Made by a program: the position numbers and the translations under genes. From contig USGK01000017.1 in NCBI GenBank assembly GCA_900554175.1, forward strand, positions 1 through 27,312: a stretch of 27,312 nucleotides of DNA. Direction: 5' to 3'. This stretch comes from an uncultured Clostridium sp. (GTDB taxonomy: Bacteria > Bacillota > Clostridia > TANB77 > CAG-508). Within the stretch, counting starts at the first letter, position 1. Each line of letters opens with the position of its first letter. Of the stretch, positions 15,011 to 23,317 are shown one piece after another. The notes beneath the pieces were generated by a model that worked only from the letters and a program-made list of their open reading frames with translations, was not told where the DNA came from and made no database searches.

Positions 15011-17056
15011 TTATCCATAAATTATTCTAAATACTTCTGCTACACTCCAAGCTTGAGCAAAAGTTCCTTTTGGTAAGTATGGTGTTTTTGAATCATAAAT
15101 CTCAGAAATTGAACCTATACATCCTCTTTGATTCATATCTTTCGTGAATGTCTTTTCTACCTTTTCTTTAAAATCATTTATTTTATTTGTTAGTTCTTCT
15201 CTTTTCTTTTTATTTTTTTCGAATGCCTTTTGGTTTCTCAAACTATTGTAATATAGCCCTAAAAGCCATGTCCAAGTTATTCCCTGATGGTAACTCATGT
15301 CTCTTCTAAAAGCATCTCCTTCGTAAATATCAACGTAGTTTTCCTCACCTTTTGCAAGAGTTTTTAAGCCATAATTATTTAATAATTTTTTCTCTACTGT
15401 ATTTATTATGTTATATGCCATTTCTGAATTAGGATCTATTATAGGGTAGGTAAGACTTAAACTAAATAATTGATTAGGTCTTATTTTACTATCTCCTAAA
15501 ACATCATATAAACATTTTCTTCTTCCATTATAGAACTTCTCGTTAAAACTTTTCCTGCACTTCTCTGCAAGTTCTTCGTATTTTCTACATTGTACAATCT
15601 TTCCAACAGACCCAAACTTTTTGGTTAGTGTTATCATTATTTTTAGTGCATTATACCATAAGCTATTTATTTCAACTGCTTTTCCATTTCTAGGAGTTGC
15701 TGCATAATTTTCAAATTTTGCATCCATCCATGTATTTTGAGTAGTTTCAGTTCCTGAAGAAATTAAACCATCTTCATCTAAATAAATATTATTGTTATCT
15801 AAATCAATTCCTTTTGAATAATTTTCTATAATCTTTTTTAATTTCGGATAAATGCTTTCTTTTATAAATTCATAGTCATTTGTATATTCTAAATATTTTT
15901 GAACTTGTTCAAACAATAAAAGCGAACTGTCTACACTATTATATAATGGACTATTATCTACTTCTGAATATCCATTTGGAACCAATCCATATTTTATATC
16001 TCTCGTTACAGTAAGTAAAACCTCTTTTGCTAAGTCATATCTCTTAGTAACAAGCAATAACCCCTCAAATGATATTAAAGTATCTCTACCCCAATCTAAA
16101 AACCAAGGATAGCCTGCAATTATAGTATGAAGACCAAATGTAGGTCTATAAGCAATGAAGTTATCTGTTGCTACTAAAAAACTTCTAGTATTTTCATCTT
16201 TTCTTTTTTCTTCATCAGTTTTATTTTCTTTTCTATTATCTATTAATAATGATTTATTATATATTTTATTAATTCTAATTAATTCATCATTTATAAATTC
16301 AATCGGATTAATCTCATCTATATTTTCTTCAAGTGAACAAATAAAAGATATAGATTTTTCTTCATTTGGTTCAACCACTATTTCGAAAGTTCCACTTACT
16401 GCAAGATTTTCTTCTGGAAAAAAGCTTCTTTTTTCCTCTTCTAAATAAAACATATTATAAAATATATTATTAGGTGTCTGATGGTATTTTCCTTCTGATA
16501 TCTTCATATAAATAGGATGTCCAATATTATTATCAACTACAATTTTTATTTTTCCATTTTTTTCACTTTGAACTATATCAAATGTATTTTTATTTGTCGA
16601 CATAGAATGAAAATCTCTAAAATTTATTACAGGTGACAAATTTAACTTTGTTTTTGAACTTCCATTTTTTATCTTATAAAAAACCTGGACTGTATTTTTA
16701 CCATATTTCATACATATAGTTTTAGAAATTTCTATATCCTCTATTTTATATTTAAATACTGGTAATATTTCTTTTTTAAATTCTACCAAATATTTATAAC
16801 CTTCTGAAATATAATTTTTACATACATTTGTATATAAATCATATTTTTTTCCATTTGTCTCGATGCTTTCATCTAACTTAGAAAGTATTAAATATCTTTT
16901 GGCAGGAGGATTAAGAGGTGCTACTAAAAGCCCATGATATCTTCTTGTATTTGCACCAATTATAGTAGATGATGCAAAACCTCCTATGCCATTTGTTATA
17001 ATCCATTCCTTGTTTAAACTTTCTCCTATATTTAAACTCTCTTTTTCAAATCTCAT
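15011..17056 (-). CDS. Glycogen debranching enzyme (amylo-alpha-1,6-glucosidase, GH133 type)
   Basis: It removes alpha-1,6-linked glucose branches from glycogen or related glucans. The N-terminal GDE domain starts with WIITNGIGGFASSTIIGANTRRYHGLL-type sequence (about residues 18-45; GIGGFASST and RRYHGLL are typical). The catalytic (alpha/alpha)6 barrel includes WFLDWGRDTLISFEGLLL (about 318-335), a TWMDAK motif and a late RRDMSYHQGITWTWLLG. At 681 residues it has the normal length for the archaeal/clostridial type. GGAGG lies eight bases before the ATG. The gene sits 19 bases behind yvcK and 30 bases before holA, which is notable since YvcK links carbon metabolism with wall synthesis. No other glycogen gene is present. 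Confidence 0.93.
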   Translation of the reverse strand: MRFEKESLNIGESLNKEWIITNGIGGFASSTIIGANTRRYHGLLVAPLNPPAKRYLILSKLDESIETNGKKYDLYTNVCKNYISEGYKYLVEFKKEILPVFKYKIEDIEISKTICMKYGKNTVQVFYKIKNGSSKTKLNLSPVINFRDFHSMSTNKNTFDIVQSEKNGKIKIVVDNNIGHPIYMKISEGKYHQTPNNIFYNMFYLEEEKRSFFPEENLAVSGTFEIVVEPNEEKSISFICSLEENIDEINPIEFINDELIRINKIYNKSLLIDNRKENKTDEEKRKDENTRSFLVATDNFIAYRPTFGLHTIIAGYPWFLDWGRDTLISFEGLLLVTKRYDLAKEVLLTVTRDIKYGLVPNGYSEVDNSPLYNSVDSSLLLFEQVQKYLEYTNDYEFIKESIYPKLKKIIENYSKGIDLDNNNIYLDEDGLISSGTETTQNTWMDAKFENYAATPRNGKAVEINSLWYNALKIMITLTKKFGSVGKIVQCRKYEELAEKCRKSFNEKFYNGRRKCLYDVLGDSKIRPNQLFSLSLTYPIIDPNSEMAYNIINTVEKKLLNNYGLKTLAKGEENYVDIYEGDAFRRDMSYHQGITWTWLLGLYYNSLRNQKAFEKNKKKREELTNKINDFKEKVEKTFTKDMNQRGCIGSISEIYDSKTPYLPKGTFAQAWSVAEVFRIIYG

Positions 17057-17075
17057 TCGTATACCTCCAAAAAAT

Positions 17076-18827
17076 TTAATCTTTTAATTTACTGTTATTA
17101 AATTTTTCTATCATTTCTTTTCTAATTTTCTCATAATCTTTAGGTCTTAAATCTTTGCTTTCCATTTGAATTCCACTATTATTCTCTTTATTAGCCGTGT
17201 TTTCGCTTTTATTTTTTAGTATTTCCTGACTACTAACATTCTTCATCTTTCTTGTTCTTTCTTTTGCTTGTTTTAATTTTTCTTTTAGTATTTTCTCTTC
17301 TTCTTTTTGTTTTTCTAATTTAAGTTCATGTTTCATTTTTATTTTTCTTTGTTCAATTCTTTCATCACTATGCTTTATAGAATCAATTCTATCACTATAT
17401 TTACTTGCAAATTTACTTTTATTTTTTGTAATTTTCTTATTTTCATTTGTTTTTCTTCTTGAATTTTTTCTTTTTTCTTTATTTATTTTTCTATCAGCTT
17501 GAAGCTTACTATTCATCATTAAATATTCAGGTTCATTTTGTTTATCTTTATATTTTAAATCGTCACATATAAGTTGAATTGCTGTATTAGCAATTATAGT
17601 AGCATCATGTCTTACCAAGTCATCTTTTATAATTGACATATTTTCTTTCATAAATTTTATTTTTTTATCTTTTACATTTGATATATCTTGTTCTACTAAA
17701 TCAGCACCATCTAAATTATATTTTTTTATAAATTCAGGTATAACTTCTCCTGTATCATATAAACAATAATCTATTAATCCTTCTCCACAATGATCATAAA
17801 TTACGTTTAAGTGATCTGATACAGAATAACTATCTGTCTGACCCGGTTCAGTCATAATATTACATACATATATTTTCTTTGCCTTAGCTTCTTTAATAGC
17901 TCTTGAAACGCCATTTACTAAAAGATTTGGAATTACATTAGTATATAAACTTCCAGGTCCAATTATAATACTATCTGCTTCTGAAATTGCTTCTATAACC
18001 CCTTTTGTAGGTTTACAATTTGTTGGATTAAGATAAATTCTATTTATTTTTGTTAATTTATCATAAACCATATTAGCTATTTGTGATTTTTCTTCTACTA
18101 CATAACCATTTTCAAGCTCAGCACAAATCTTCATTTTATCTTCTGTAACAGGAAGAACTTTACCATAAATCTTGAAGATTTCATTACTATTTTTTACAGC
18201 TTCTGCAGTTCCTCTTGATATATTATTCATAGCCTCAAAGTATAAATCTGAAAATGATACTCCTCTTAAAACACCATCTGAGAATTTATAATTTAGAAGT
18301 TCTTTCATTTTGCTTTCATCAGAAGTAGCTAAAGAAGCTATTCCATTTTTTATATCTTCTAATTGTAGGTATTTTATTTTTTCTCCTTCTGCACCAAAAC
18401 TTTCTCCATAATCTGAGACTGTAACAATTGCTGTAATATTACTTGTATATTGTTTTAAACCTTCAAGAATAGTATTTAATCCGCTTCCTCCTCCTATTAC
18501 GACAATTTTAGGACCTCTATCGTAAACATTTTTATTAAATATTAATGAATTTACATTTACTTTTTTATCTCCATCTATTCTTTCGTCTGTTGCTTCAATA
18601 AATAATTCCATTGTTCTTTTATTTAAAAATATAAGACCCAATACTGCACATGTAAAACCTACCACAAAATAAATTATTATTTTTGCAGCATGCACAAATG
18701 TTATTGCTTCATCTTTTACTATTAAATTAGCCATCCCATAACATACAAAAACTATTCCCACTAAAATAAGCATAACCCATCTTTTCATTTTAGCACTATC
18801 TTTAAACCATTGAAATATTCCCTTCAT
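17076..18827 (-). CDS. Divergent YvcK/CofD-like protein with membrane anchor and long charged tail
   Basis: YvcK proteins bind UDP-GlcNAc and tune carbon metabolism, wall synthesis and cell shape. This one has two N-terminal membrane segments (about 17-37 and 47-68), a CofD-like domain (about 106-425) and a Lys/Glu/Arg-rich tail (about 430-583) likely to form a coiled coil. Recognisable motifs are IGGGSGL (111-117), IIGPGSLYTNVIPNLLV (288-304) and NIMTEPGQTDSYSVSDHL (323-340). The normal VTVADDGGSSGRLR is replaced by VTVSDYGESFGAEGE (135-149), and the PPGDIRN and GN(L/I)FL motifs are also lost (QLEDIKN, SFSDLYF). It lies 21 bases behind murB, the normal neighbour, but rapZ and whiA are missing. 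The start follows AAAGGA by eight bases. It could be a regulator that no longer binds its ligand, or one with a changed ligand. Confidence 0.85.
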   Translation of the reverse strand: MKGIFQWFKDSAKMKRWVMLILVGIVFVCYGMANLIVKDEAITFVHAAKIIIYFVVGFTCAVLGLIFLNKRTMELFIEATDERIDGDKKVNVNSLIFNKNVYDRGPKIVVIGGGSGLNTILEGLKQYTSNITAIVTVSDYGESFGAEGEKIKYLQLEDIKNGIASLATSDESKMKELLNYKFSDGVLRGVSFSDLYFEAMNNISRGTAEAVKNSNEIFKIYGKVLPVTEDKMKICAELENGYVVEEKSQIANMVYDKLTKINRIYLNPTNCKPTKGVIEAISEADSIIIGPGSLYTNVIPNLLVNGVSRAIKEAKAKKIYVCNIMTEPGQTDSYSVSDHLNVIYDHCGEGLIDYCLYDTGEVIPEFIKKYNLDGADLVEQDISNVKDKKIKFMKENMSIIKDDLVRHDATIIANTAIQLICDDLKYKDKQNEPEYLMMNSKLQADRKINKEKRKNSRRKTNENKKITKNKSKFASKYSDRIDSIKHSDERIEQRKIKMKHELKLEKQKEEEKILKEKLKQAKERTRKMKNVSSQEILKNKSENTANKENNSGIQMESKDLRPKDYEKIRKEMIEKFNNSKLKD

Positions 18828-18848
18828 TACTATTATCCTTTCAAAAAT

Positions 18849-19766
18849 TTATTTTCTTCCTATAAATTCAACTTCTTCTTCTATTTTTATTCCTTTGTCC
18901 TTATACACTTTATTTTTCACATAATTAATTAAATCTAGTACATCTTTTGCTGTAGCTCTATCTACATTGACTATAAAACCTGCATGTTTTTTCGAAATTT
19001 CTGCTCCTCCAATTTTATATCCTTTTAATCCACATTCATCAATTTCTTTTGCTGTAATAAATCCATCTCCCCTTTTAAATGTGCTACCTGCTGAAGGATA
19101 TTCTGTTGGCTGTGACATTTTTCTTTTTTGCATATATTCATTCATCTTATTTTTAATTTCTTCTTCATTTGCCTTTTTTACATAAAATTTCGCGTCTAAA
19201 ATAATATAATTTTTCTTTGCAAATATGCTTGTTCTATATCCCAATTCTTGTTCTTCATTTGAAAGCTCTATGATTTTTCCATCCTGGTCTAAAACTCTTG
19301 TCGAAATTAATATATCTTTTATTTCTTTTCCATATGCTCCTGCGTTCATTCTGATTGCACCAGCTATTGTCCCAGGAATACCAGATAATTCTTCGAAACC
19401 TGATAATCCCTTTTTAGCCAACATTATAGATGCTAAAGCTAAATTTACTCCAGCATCAATTTTTACTTTAAAAAAACCCTCTTTATCTTTTTCTATTTTT
19501 ATATCCTGGGTAGCTATTTTTAGTACAATTCCTTCTATTCCTGAATCTGAAACTAATACATTACTTCCATTACCTATAACATGTAATTTAATTTTATTTT
19601 CTTTTGCATACTTTTGGACAAATTCAATTTCTTCCATTTTGTTAGCTTTAATAAAAATATCGGCATTTCCACCTATTTTGAAACTTGTATGTTTACTCAT
19701 AGGTTCATCTAAATATATATCTTTGCATTTTTTTTGTAAATTTTCAAAATGTTCTTTTTTAGTCAT
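18849..19766 (-). CDS. murB: UDP-N-acetylenolpyruvoylglucosamine reductase
   Basis: MurB reduces UDP-GlcNAc-enolpyruvate to UDP-MurNAc with NADPH and FAD, the second committed step of peptidoglycan synthesis. FAD-binding motifs are HTSFKIGGNADIF (26-38), GNGSNVLVSD (65-74) and GIPGTIAGAIRMNAGAYG (129-146). Catalytic candidates are Arg178 (YRTS), Ser228 (PSAGSTFKR, 224-232) and Glu298 near the C-terminus. It is of the short type IIb. The longest frame begins with TTG at 19790 upstream of the ribosome site; the ATG at 19766 follows AGGAGG and is the real start (305 residues). It is followed 21 bases later by yvcK. A prepilin-like gene precedes it by 42 bases, probably on the same transcript. 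Confidence 0.95.
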   Translation of the reverse strand: MTKKEHFENLQKKCKDIYLDEPMSKHTSFKIGGNADIFIKANKMEEIEFVQKYAKENKIKLHVIGNGSNVLVSDSGIEGIVLKIATQDIKIEKDKEGFFKVKIDAGVNLALASIMLAKKGLSGFEELSGIPGTIAGAIRMNAGAYGKEIKDILISTRVLDQDGKIIELSNEEQELGYRTSIFAKKNYIILDAKFYVKKANEEEIKNKMNEYMQKRKMSQPTEYPSAGSTFKRGDGFITAKEIDECGLKGYKIGGAEISKKHAGFIVNVDRATAKDVLDLINYVKNKVYKDKGIKIEEEVEFIGRK

Positions 19767-19808
19767 ACTGCCTCCTAAATCAATTATCAAATATTCTATT
19801 TGAATTTA

Positions 19809-20288
19809 TTAATCTGAATTTAGATATAATATAGTCCCATCTGATAATTTTTTTGTTGTATAATTTAATACTTCTCCTGTTGTGTAATTAACTATATAGT
19901 AATCGCTCGAATTTTTTATGCCTATTCCAAGCAAAGCATTTTTACTATCTAATTTATAATAATTATTAAAATTTTCTTTTTCTTTGAATTCTACTCCATT
20001 AATTCCTTTTTCATATTCATTTAATAAATCCGCATTCTCTAATTTTGTTCCTGCTAAATAATTTTCATTATTTGTTTGCTTATATTTAATATATGCTTCT
20101 AACACTGCTTGATGAACTTCCCTTAATTCATATATTTTATTATTTATATTAGCCTTTTTTACTGCACTATTAGAGCTTTTTACTGTAACCATTGTTATTG
20201 ATATTAATATTAACATTACTATTAATGTTGTTATTAAAGCAATTAATGTTACTCCTTTGTTATTTTTCATCTTCAATCTTTCTTTCAC
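19809..20288 (-). CDS. Prepilin-like protein with class III signal
   Basis: This 159-residue protein begins with a short basic leader (KERLKMKNNKG), then VTLIALITTLIVMLILISI (13-31), a type IV pilin-like hydrophobic helix directly after the Gly12 cleavage site, then a soluble domain with many Asn, Lys and Tyr. Mature residue 5, nearly always Glu in true pilins, is Ala here, so it may be a pseudopilin-like or merely membrane-anchored protein. No other pilus gene lies in the window. The GTG at 20288 has AAGGG five bases upstream; an in-frame ATG at 20270 has a poorer ribosome site. It lies first in the murB-yvcK operon. Confidence 0.75.
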   Translation of the reverse strand: MKERLKMKNNKGVTLIALITTLIVMLILISITMVTVKSSNSAVKKANINNKIYELREVHQAVLEAYIKYKQTNNENYLAGTKLENADLLNEYEKGINGVEFKEKENFNNYYKLDSKNALLGIGIKNSSDYYIVNYTTGEVLNYTTKKLSDGTILYLNSD

Positions 20289-20313
20289 TCTTACCCTTAG
20301 TATATTTTTTATT

Positions 20314-20342
20314 ATATTATCATTTTTTTCCTATTTTTACAA
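20314..20342 (-). promoter_or_regulatory. Promoter of the prepilin-murB-yvcK operon
   Basis: On the minus strand TTGTAA (20342-20337), a 17-base spacer and TAATAT (20319-20314) form a plausible promoter, back to back with that of the NfeD gene. Confidence 0.5.
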
Positions 20343-20349
20343 GGCTTAT

Positions 20350-20378
20350 TTGATTTTTTTTACATATTATGTTATAAT
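20350..20378 (+). promoter_or_regulatory. Promoter of the NfeD-SPFH operon
   Basis: TTGATT (20350-20355), a 17-base spacer and TATAAT (20373-20378), with an extended TGT before the -10 (20370-20372), lie 27 bases before the NfeD start. Confidence 0.7.
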
Positions 20379-20405
20379 TGTGTTGTAGTTTAGGAGGTGT
20401 GTTTT

Positions 20406-20846
20406 ATGTGGCCTTTTTGGTTAATTGCAAGTGCAGTATTCTTTGTTGCAGAAATTTTTACAACAGGTTTTCTAATTTTTTGGTTTGGTATAGGTGCTTT
20501 AGCAGCTTTATTAGTTAGCTTTTTCACCGCAAATTTATTTATTCAATCTATAGTCTTTATAGCAGTATCAACAATTTTATTGATATTTACAAGACCTCTT
20601 ATTAATAAATTTTTACCAGCTAAAGATTTAGTTCCAACAAATATTTATAGTATTATGGATAAAGAAGGAATTGTTATAGAAAACATTAATAATATTGACT
20701 ATTCAGGAAAGGTCAGAATAAATGGAGAACTTTGGTCAGCAATTTCAGATAACAATCTAGAAAAAGGAACAAAAATAAAAGTTATTGAAATTGATGGTGT
20801 TAAACTAAAAGTTGAACCAATAAAATCTTCTAGTCTTATTAAGTGA
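20406..20846 (+). CDS. NfeD-like membrane protein
   Basis: NfeD proteins pair with SPFH proteins in the membrane and are thought to help organise membrane domains. This short form (146 residues from the ATG) has hydrophobic segments at about 2-20, 23-40 and 42-60 (WPFWLIASAVFFVAEIF at the start; FWFGIGALAALLVSFF next), then an OB-fold domain (about 75-140) with GKVRINGELWSA, a typical NfeD motif. A frame beginning with GTG at 20397 overlaps the ribosome site; the ATG at 20406, eight bases after AGGAGG, is the start. It is followed after 47 bases by the SPFH gene, the expected partner. Confidence 0.92.
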   Translation: MWPFWLIASAVFFVAEIFTTGFLIFWFGIGALAALLVSFFTANLFIQSIVFIAVSTILLIFTRPLINKFLPAKDLVPTNIYSIMDKEGIVIENINNIDYSGKVRINGELWSAISDNNLEKGTKIKVIEIDGVKLKVEPIKSSSLIK

Positions 20847-20893
20847 TATTAATTTATTTAAATTTTATATATTAAAAAAAGGAGGAAAAAATT

Positions 20894-21808
20894 ATGGGTA
20901 TTGGATTATTAATTTTTTTATTAGTTGTAATTTTAATTATAGCTTTTACATCAATTAAAGTCGTAAATCAATCAGAAGTTTATATAATTGAAAGATTAGG
21001 TAAATTTGAAAAAGTTGCAGATGCTGGTCTTACAATTATAATCCCATTTTTTGACAGAATTAGTTCTGTTGTTCTTTTGAAAGAACAAACAATGGATATT
21101 CCACCACAAGGAGTAATTACTAAAGATAATGTAACAATTAATATAGATACAGTTGTTTTCTATCAAATAACTGACCCTGTTAAAGCTGTTTATGAAATTC
21201 AGAATTTAAAGAAAGGTATTGAATACTTAGCAATTACAACAATTCGTGATATTGTTGGTAAAATGGATTTAGATGAGACTTTTGGATCTCGTGAAACTAT
21301 TAACTATGAATTACGTTCAATCCTTGATGAAGCAACAGATAAATGGGGATGTAAAATTAATCGTGTTGAAATAAAGGATATTAACCCACCTGCTGATATA
21401 AGAGATGCAATGGAAAAACAGATGAATGCAGAACGTAATAAAAGAGCTCTTATTCTTGAAGCTGAAGCTCAAAAACAATCTGCAATCACAGTTGCAGAAG
21501 GTAAAAAACAAGCTGCAATTCTTGAAGCTGAAGCAGATAGTGAAGCTAAAGTTAGACGTGCAGCTGGTGAAGCTAAAGCTATAAAAGAAGTTGCAGAAGC
21601 TAAAGCTAAAGAAATTCAAATGGTTTATGAAGCTATAAAGAAATCTGATCCAGATGAAAAATTAGTTCAATTAAAATCATTAGAAGCCTTAAAAGAAGTT
21701 GCAAACGGTGAAGCAAATAAAGTATTTATTCCTTTTGAAGCAACATCTGCTTTAGGAAGTCTAGGAGCAATTAAAGAAGTTTTAAAAGACGACAAAAATA
21801 ATAAATAG
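20894..21808 (+). CDS. SPFH/Band 7 (stomatin-like) membrane protein
   Basis: It is a flotillin/stomatin-type scaffold protein, similar to QmcA, that oligomerises at the membrane. It has one N-terminal membrane segment (about 3-20), a Band 7 domain (about 22-180, with QSEVYIIERLGKF and GLTIIIPFFDRI) and an Ala/Glu/Lys-rich coiled coil (about 170-250). At 304 residues it has the normal length. AAAGGAGG lies seven bases before the ATG. Codon use differs from the neighbours: about half the arginines are CGT where most other genes use AGA, which suggests high expression. It forms an operon with the NfeD gene and ends in a very strong hairpin. Confidence 0.93.
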   Translation: MGIGLLIFLLVVILIIAFTSIKVVNQSEVYIIERLGKFEKVADAGLTIIIPFFDRISSVVLLKEQTMDIPPQGVITKDNVTINIDTVVFYQITDPVKAVYEIQNLKKGIEYLAITTIRDIVGKMDLDETFGSRETINYELRSILDEATDKWGCKINRVEIKDINPPADIRDAMEKQMNAERNKRALILEAEAQKQSAITVAEGKKQAAILEAEADSEAKVRRAAGEAKAIKEVAEAKAKEIQMVYEAIKKSDPDEKLVQLKSLEALKEVANGEANKVFIPFEATSALGSLGAIKEVLKDDKNNK

Positions 21809-21818
21809 TTTAAAATTA

Positions 21819-21864
21819 AAAATCTCAAATTATTAAATTCAATGTTTTAATAATTTGAGATTTT
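21819..21864. terminator. Strong terminator between convergent genes
   Basis: A perfect 19-bp stem (21819-21837 with 21846-21864) closes an 8-base loop, TTCAATGT. It ends the NfeD-SPFH operon. T-rich sequence on the minus strand beyond the stem suggests it also ends the convergent Cys-rich gene. Confidence 0.85.
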
Positions 21865-21878
21865 ATTATTATACTATT

Positions 21879-22397
21879 TTACCTGCATCTTCTATAGCAT
21901 CCTCTAAAATTTCCTGTTCTTCCCCCATTTGATGTATTTGGTGTTACCGATGCTCTTATTGCAACCTGATTGTTCCTACACCCACAGTTATCATTGTCAT
22001 TATCGTCATCATCATTATTTCCATTAACATCTTGAACTGATAAAACTCCTTGAACTGCTACATTATTTGTCTGATTATTATCATCATTACAATCATTTTC
22101 ATTATTTTGATTATTGCAATTACAATTACAACAACATATTCTTCTTAATTTTTTTATTATGTTACAAATTAACATTACTGCATAAGCAGTAATAAATGCT
22201 ATTATTGTATATATTATTGTTGCAACTAATGCTAACCCTAAATCTATTATACCTAATGCCGCTAATATAAACGCGGCTAATAAGTATATTGCAAAAAATG
22301 TTATTGCAACTAACAATGGTGATTTTAATATCTTTTGCAATACTATTGATAACAAAATTGTAGCAAGTGGGAGTGCAAAAAATATAATTAAATTCAT
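21879..22397 (-). CDS. Membrane protein with Cys/Asn/Asp-rich tail (possibly DUF2651-like)
   Basis: The N-terminal half (residues 1-80) has two or three membrane segments (MNLIIFFALPLATILLSIVL at the start; helices near 27-49 and 53-80) and resembles small DUF2651/YbeC-type proteins. The C-terminal half is unusual: ten cysteines (88, 89, 90, 92, 94, 103, 138, 140, 167, 171) amid Asn/Asp runs such as NNDDDDNDNDNCGC. The tail could bind metal or form disulfides. GGAGGAG nine bases upstream supports the start. It follows truA by 96 bases and has its own possible promoter, which looks like a mother-cell sigma-K site. A spore-related role is a guess. Confidence 0.75.
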   Translation of the reverse strand: MNLIIFFALPLATILLSIVLQKILKSPLLVAITFFAIYLLAAFILAALGIIDLGLALVATIIYTIIAFITAYAVMLICNIIKKLRRICCCNCNCNNQNNENDCNDDNNQTNNVAVQGVLSVQDVNGNNDDDDNDNDNCGCRNNQVAIRASVTPNTSNGGRTGNFRGCYRRCR

Positions 22398-22422
22398 AAT
22401 ATCTGCTCCTCCGTTTTTTATA

Positions 22423-22450
22423 TATATTATGAATTTTTTTGAGTTTGTGT
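22423..22450 (-). promoter_or_regulatory. Possible sigma-K-type promoter of the Cys-rich gene
   Basis: On the minus strand AC (22450-22449), a 17-base spacer and CATAATATA (22431-22423) fit the sigma-K pattern AC-N16-17-CATANNNTA. The predicted start lies about 20 bases before the ATG, leaving room for the ribosome site. In such AT-rich DNA the pattern can arise by chance. Confidence 0.3.
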
Positions 22451-22493
22451 GAATATTCTAAGATACTATATCATTAAAATATGGTATAAAATG

Positions 22494-23234
22494 TTAATTA
22501 TTATAATCGACCTTTACTAAATATAACCCTTGAGGAGGTAAAGTTTTTCCTGCATTTTCTCTTTTACCGTCTTGAATAATTTTTTCTATATCTTTAGGTT
22601 CTATTTTTTCTTGACCAACTTCTACAAGTGTTCCTGCTATTATTCTTACCATATTATATAGAAAACCATTACCTGTTAACTCTATTATAATTCTTTCATT
22701 TTCCTTGTAAACTTTTGCTTCATATATTATTCTTATACTGCTTTTACTGCTTGTTCCACTTGCTTTAAATGCTTTAAAATCATGTTCCCCTTCAAAGTAT
22801 TTTACTGCTTCTTGCATCTTTTCTACATTTAATTTTTGTGGAATATTTACTTCTAAATTTCTATATATAGCAGTTCCATATTTTGAATTATTTATTATAT
22901 ATCTATATGTCTTTTGTTTGCATGTCAGTCTACTATGAAATCTTTCATCTACTTCTTCTGCTGATATTATTCTAATTGATTTTTTTAATCTTGCATTTAT
23001 TGCTATTGGAAACTTTTCTATTGGAAGATTAGAATCCGTCTTAAAATTTGCAACTTGTCCTAAAGCATGTACTCCTGCATCTGTTCTACCTGATGCATTT
23101 AGACTAACTTCTTCTCCTGTTATTGAATTTATTGCTTGTTCTATTGTTCCTTGAATATTTAATTTATTTGGTTGCTTTTGCCACCCATTAAAGTCTTTTC
23201 CGTCATATTCTATTGTTAGTTTAATATTTCTCAT
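22494..23234 (-). CDS. truA: tRNA pseudouridine(38-40) synthase
   Basis: TruA converts uridines 38, 39 and 40 in the anticodon stem-loop to pseudouridine. It starts with RNIKLTIEYDGKDFNGWQKQ (2-21), the family signature. The catalytic Asp52 is in ASGRTDAGVHALGQ (47-60). Later motifs are FKAFKASG and GNGFLYNMVRIIAGTL. At 246 residues it has the normal length. AAAGGA lies about 10 bases before the ATG. In many Firmicutes truA follows the ecfA-ecfT genes and precedes rplM-rpsI; here it follows cdaA, separated from it by a hairpin. Confidence 0.96.
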   Translation of the reverse strand: MRNIKLTIEYDGKDFNGWQKQPNKLNIQGTIEQAINSITGEEVSLNASGRTDAGVHALGQVANFKTDSNLPIEKFPIAINARLKKSIRIISAEEVDERFHSRLTCKQKTYRYIINNSKYGTAIYRNLEVNIPQKLNVEKMQEAVKYFEGEHDFKAFKASGTSSKSSIRIIYEAKVYKENERIIIELTGNGFLYNMVRIIAGTLVEVGQEKIEPKDIEKIIQDGKRENAGKTLPPQGLYLVKVDYNN

Positions 23235-23277
23235 ATATATTCCATCCTTTTATTTTTAATTAGTATGAATTATTAAC

Positions 23278-23314
23278 AAAATTAGTTGCTCTAAATCTTA
23301 GAACAACTAATTTT
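23278..23314 (-). terminator. Hairpin between cdaA and truA
   Basis: On the minus strand, four bases after the cdaA stop codon, AAAATTAGTTG pairs with CAACTAATTTT (11 bp). The stem continues after one mismatch with five more pairs around a 3-base loop. TTTTGTTAAT follows, so it is probably a terminator or an attenuator before truA. Confidence 0.65.
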
Positions 23315-23317
23315 ATT

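Noticed and set aside
19225..19803. Plus-strand frame of 192 codons
   Set aside because: It is antisense to murB, which is well supported; the Ser/Phe/Ile-rich translation is typical of an antisense shadow.
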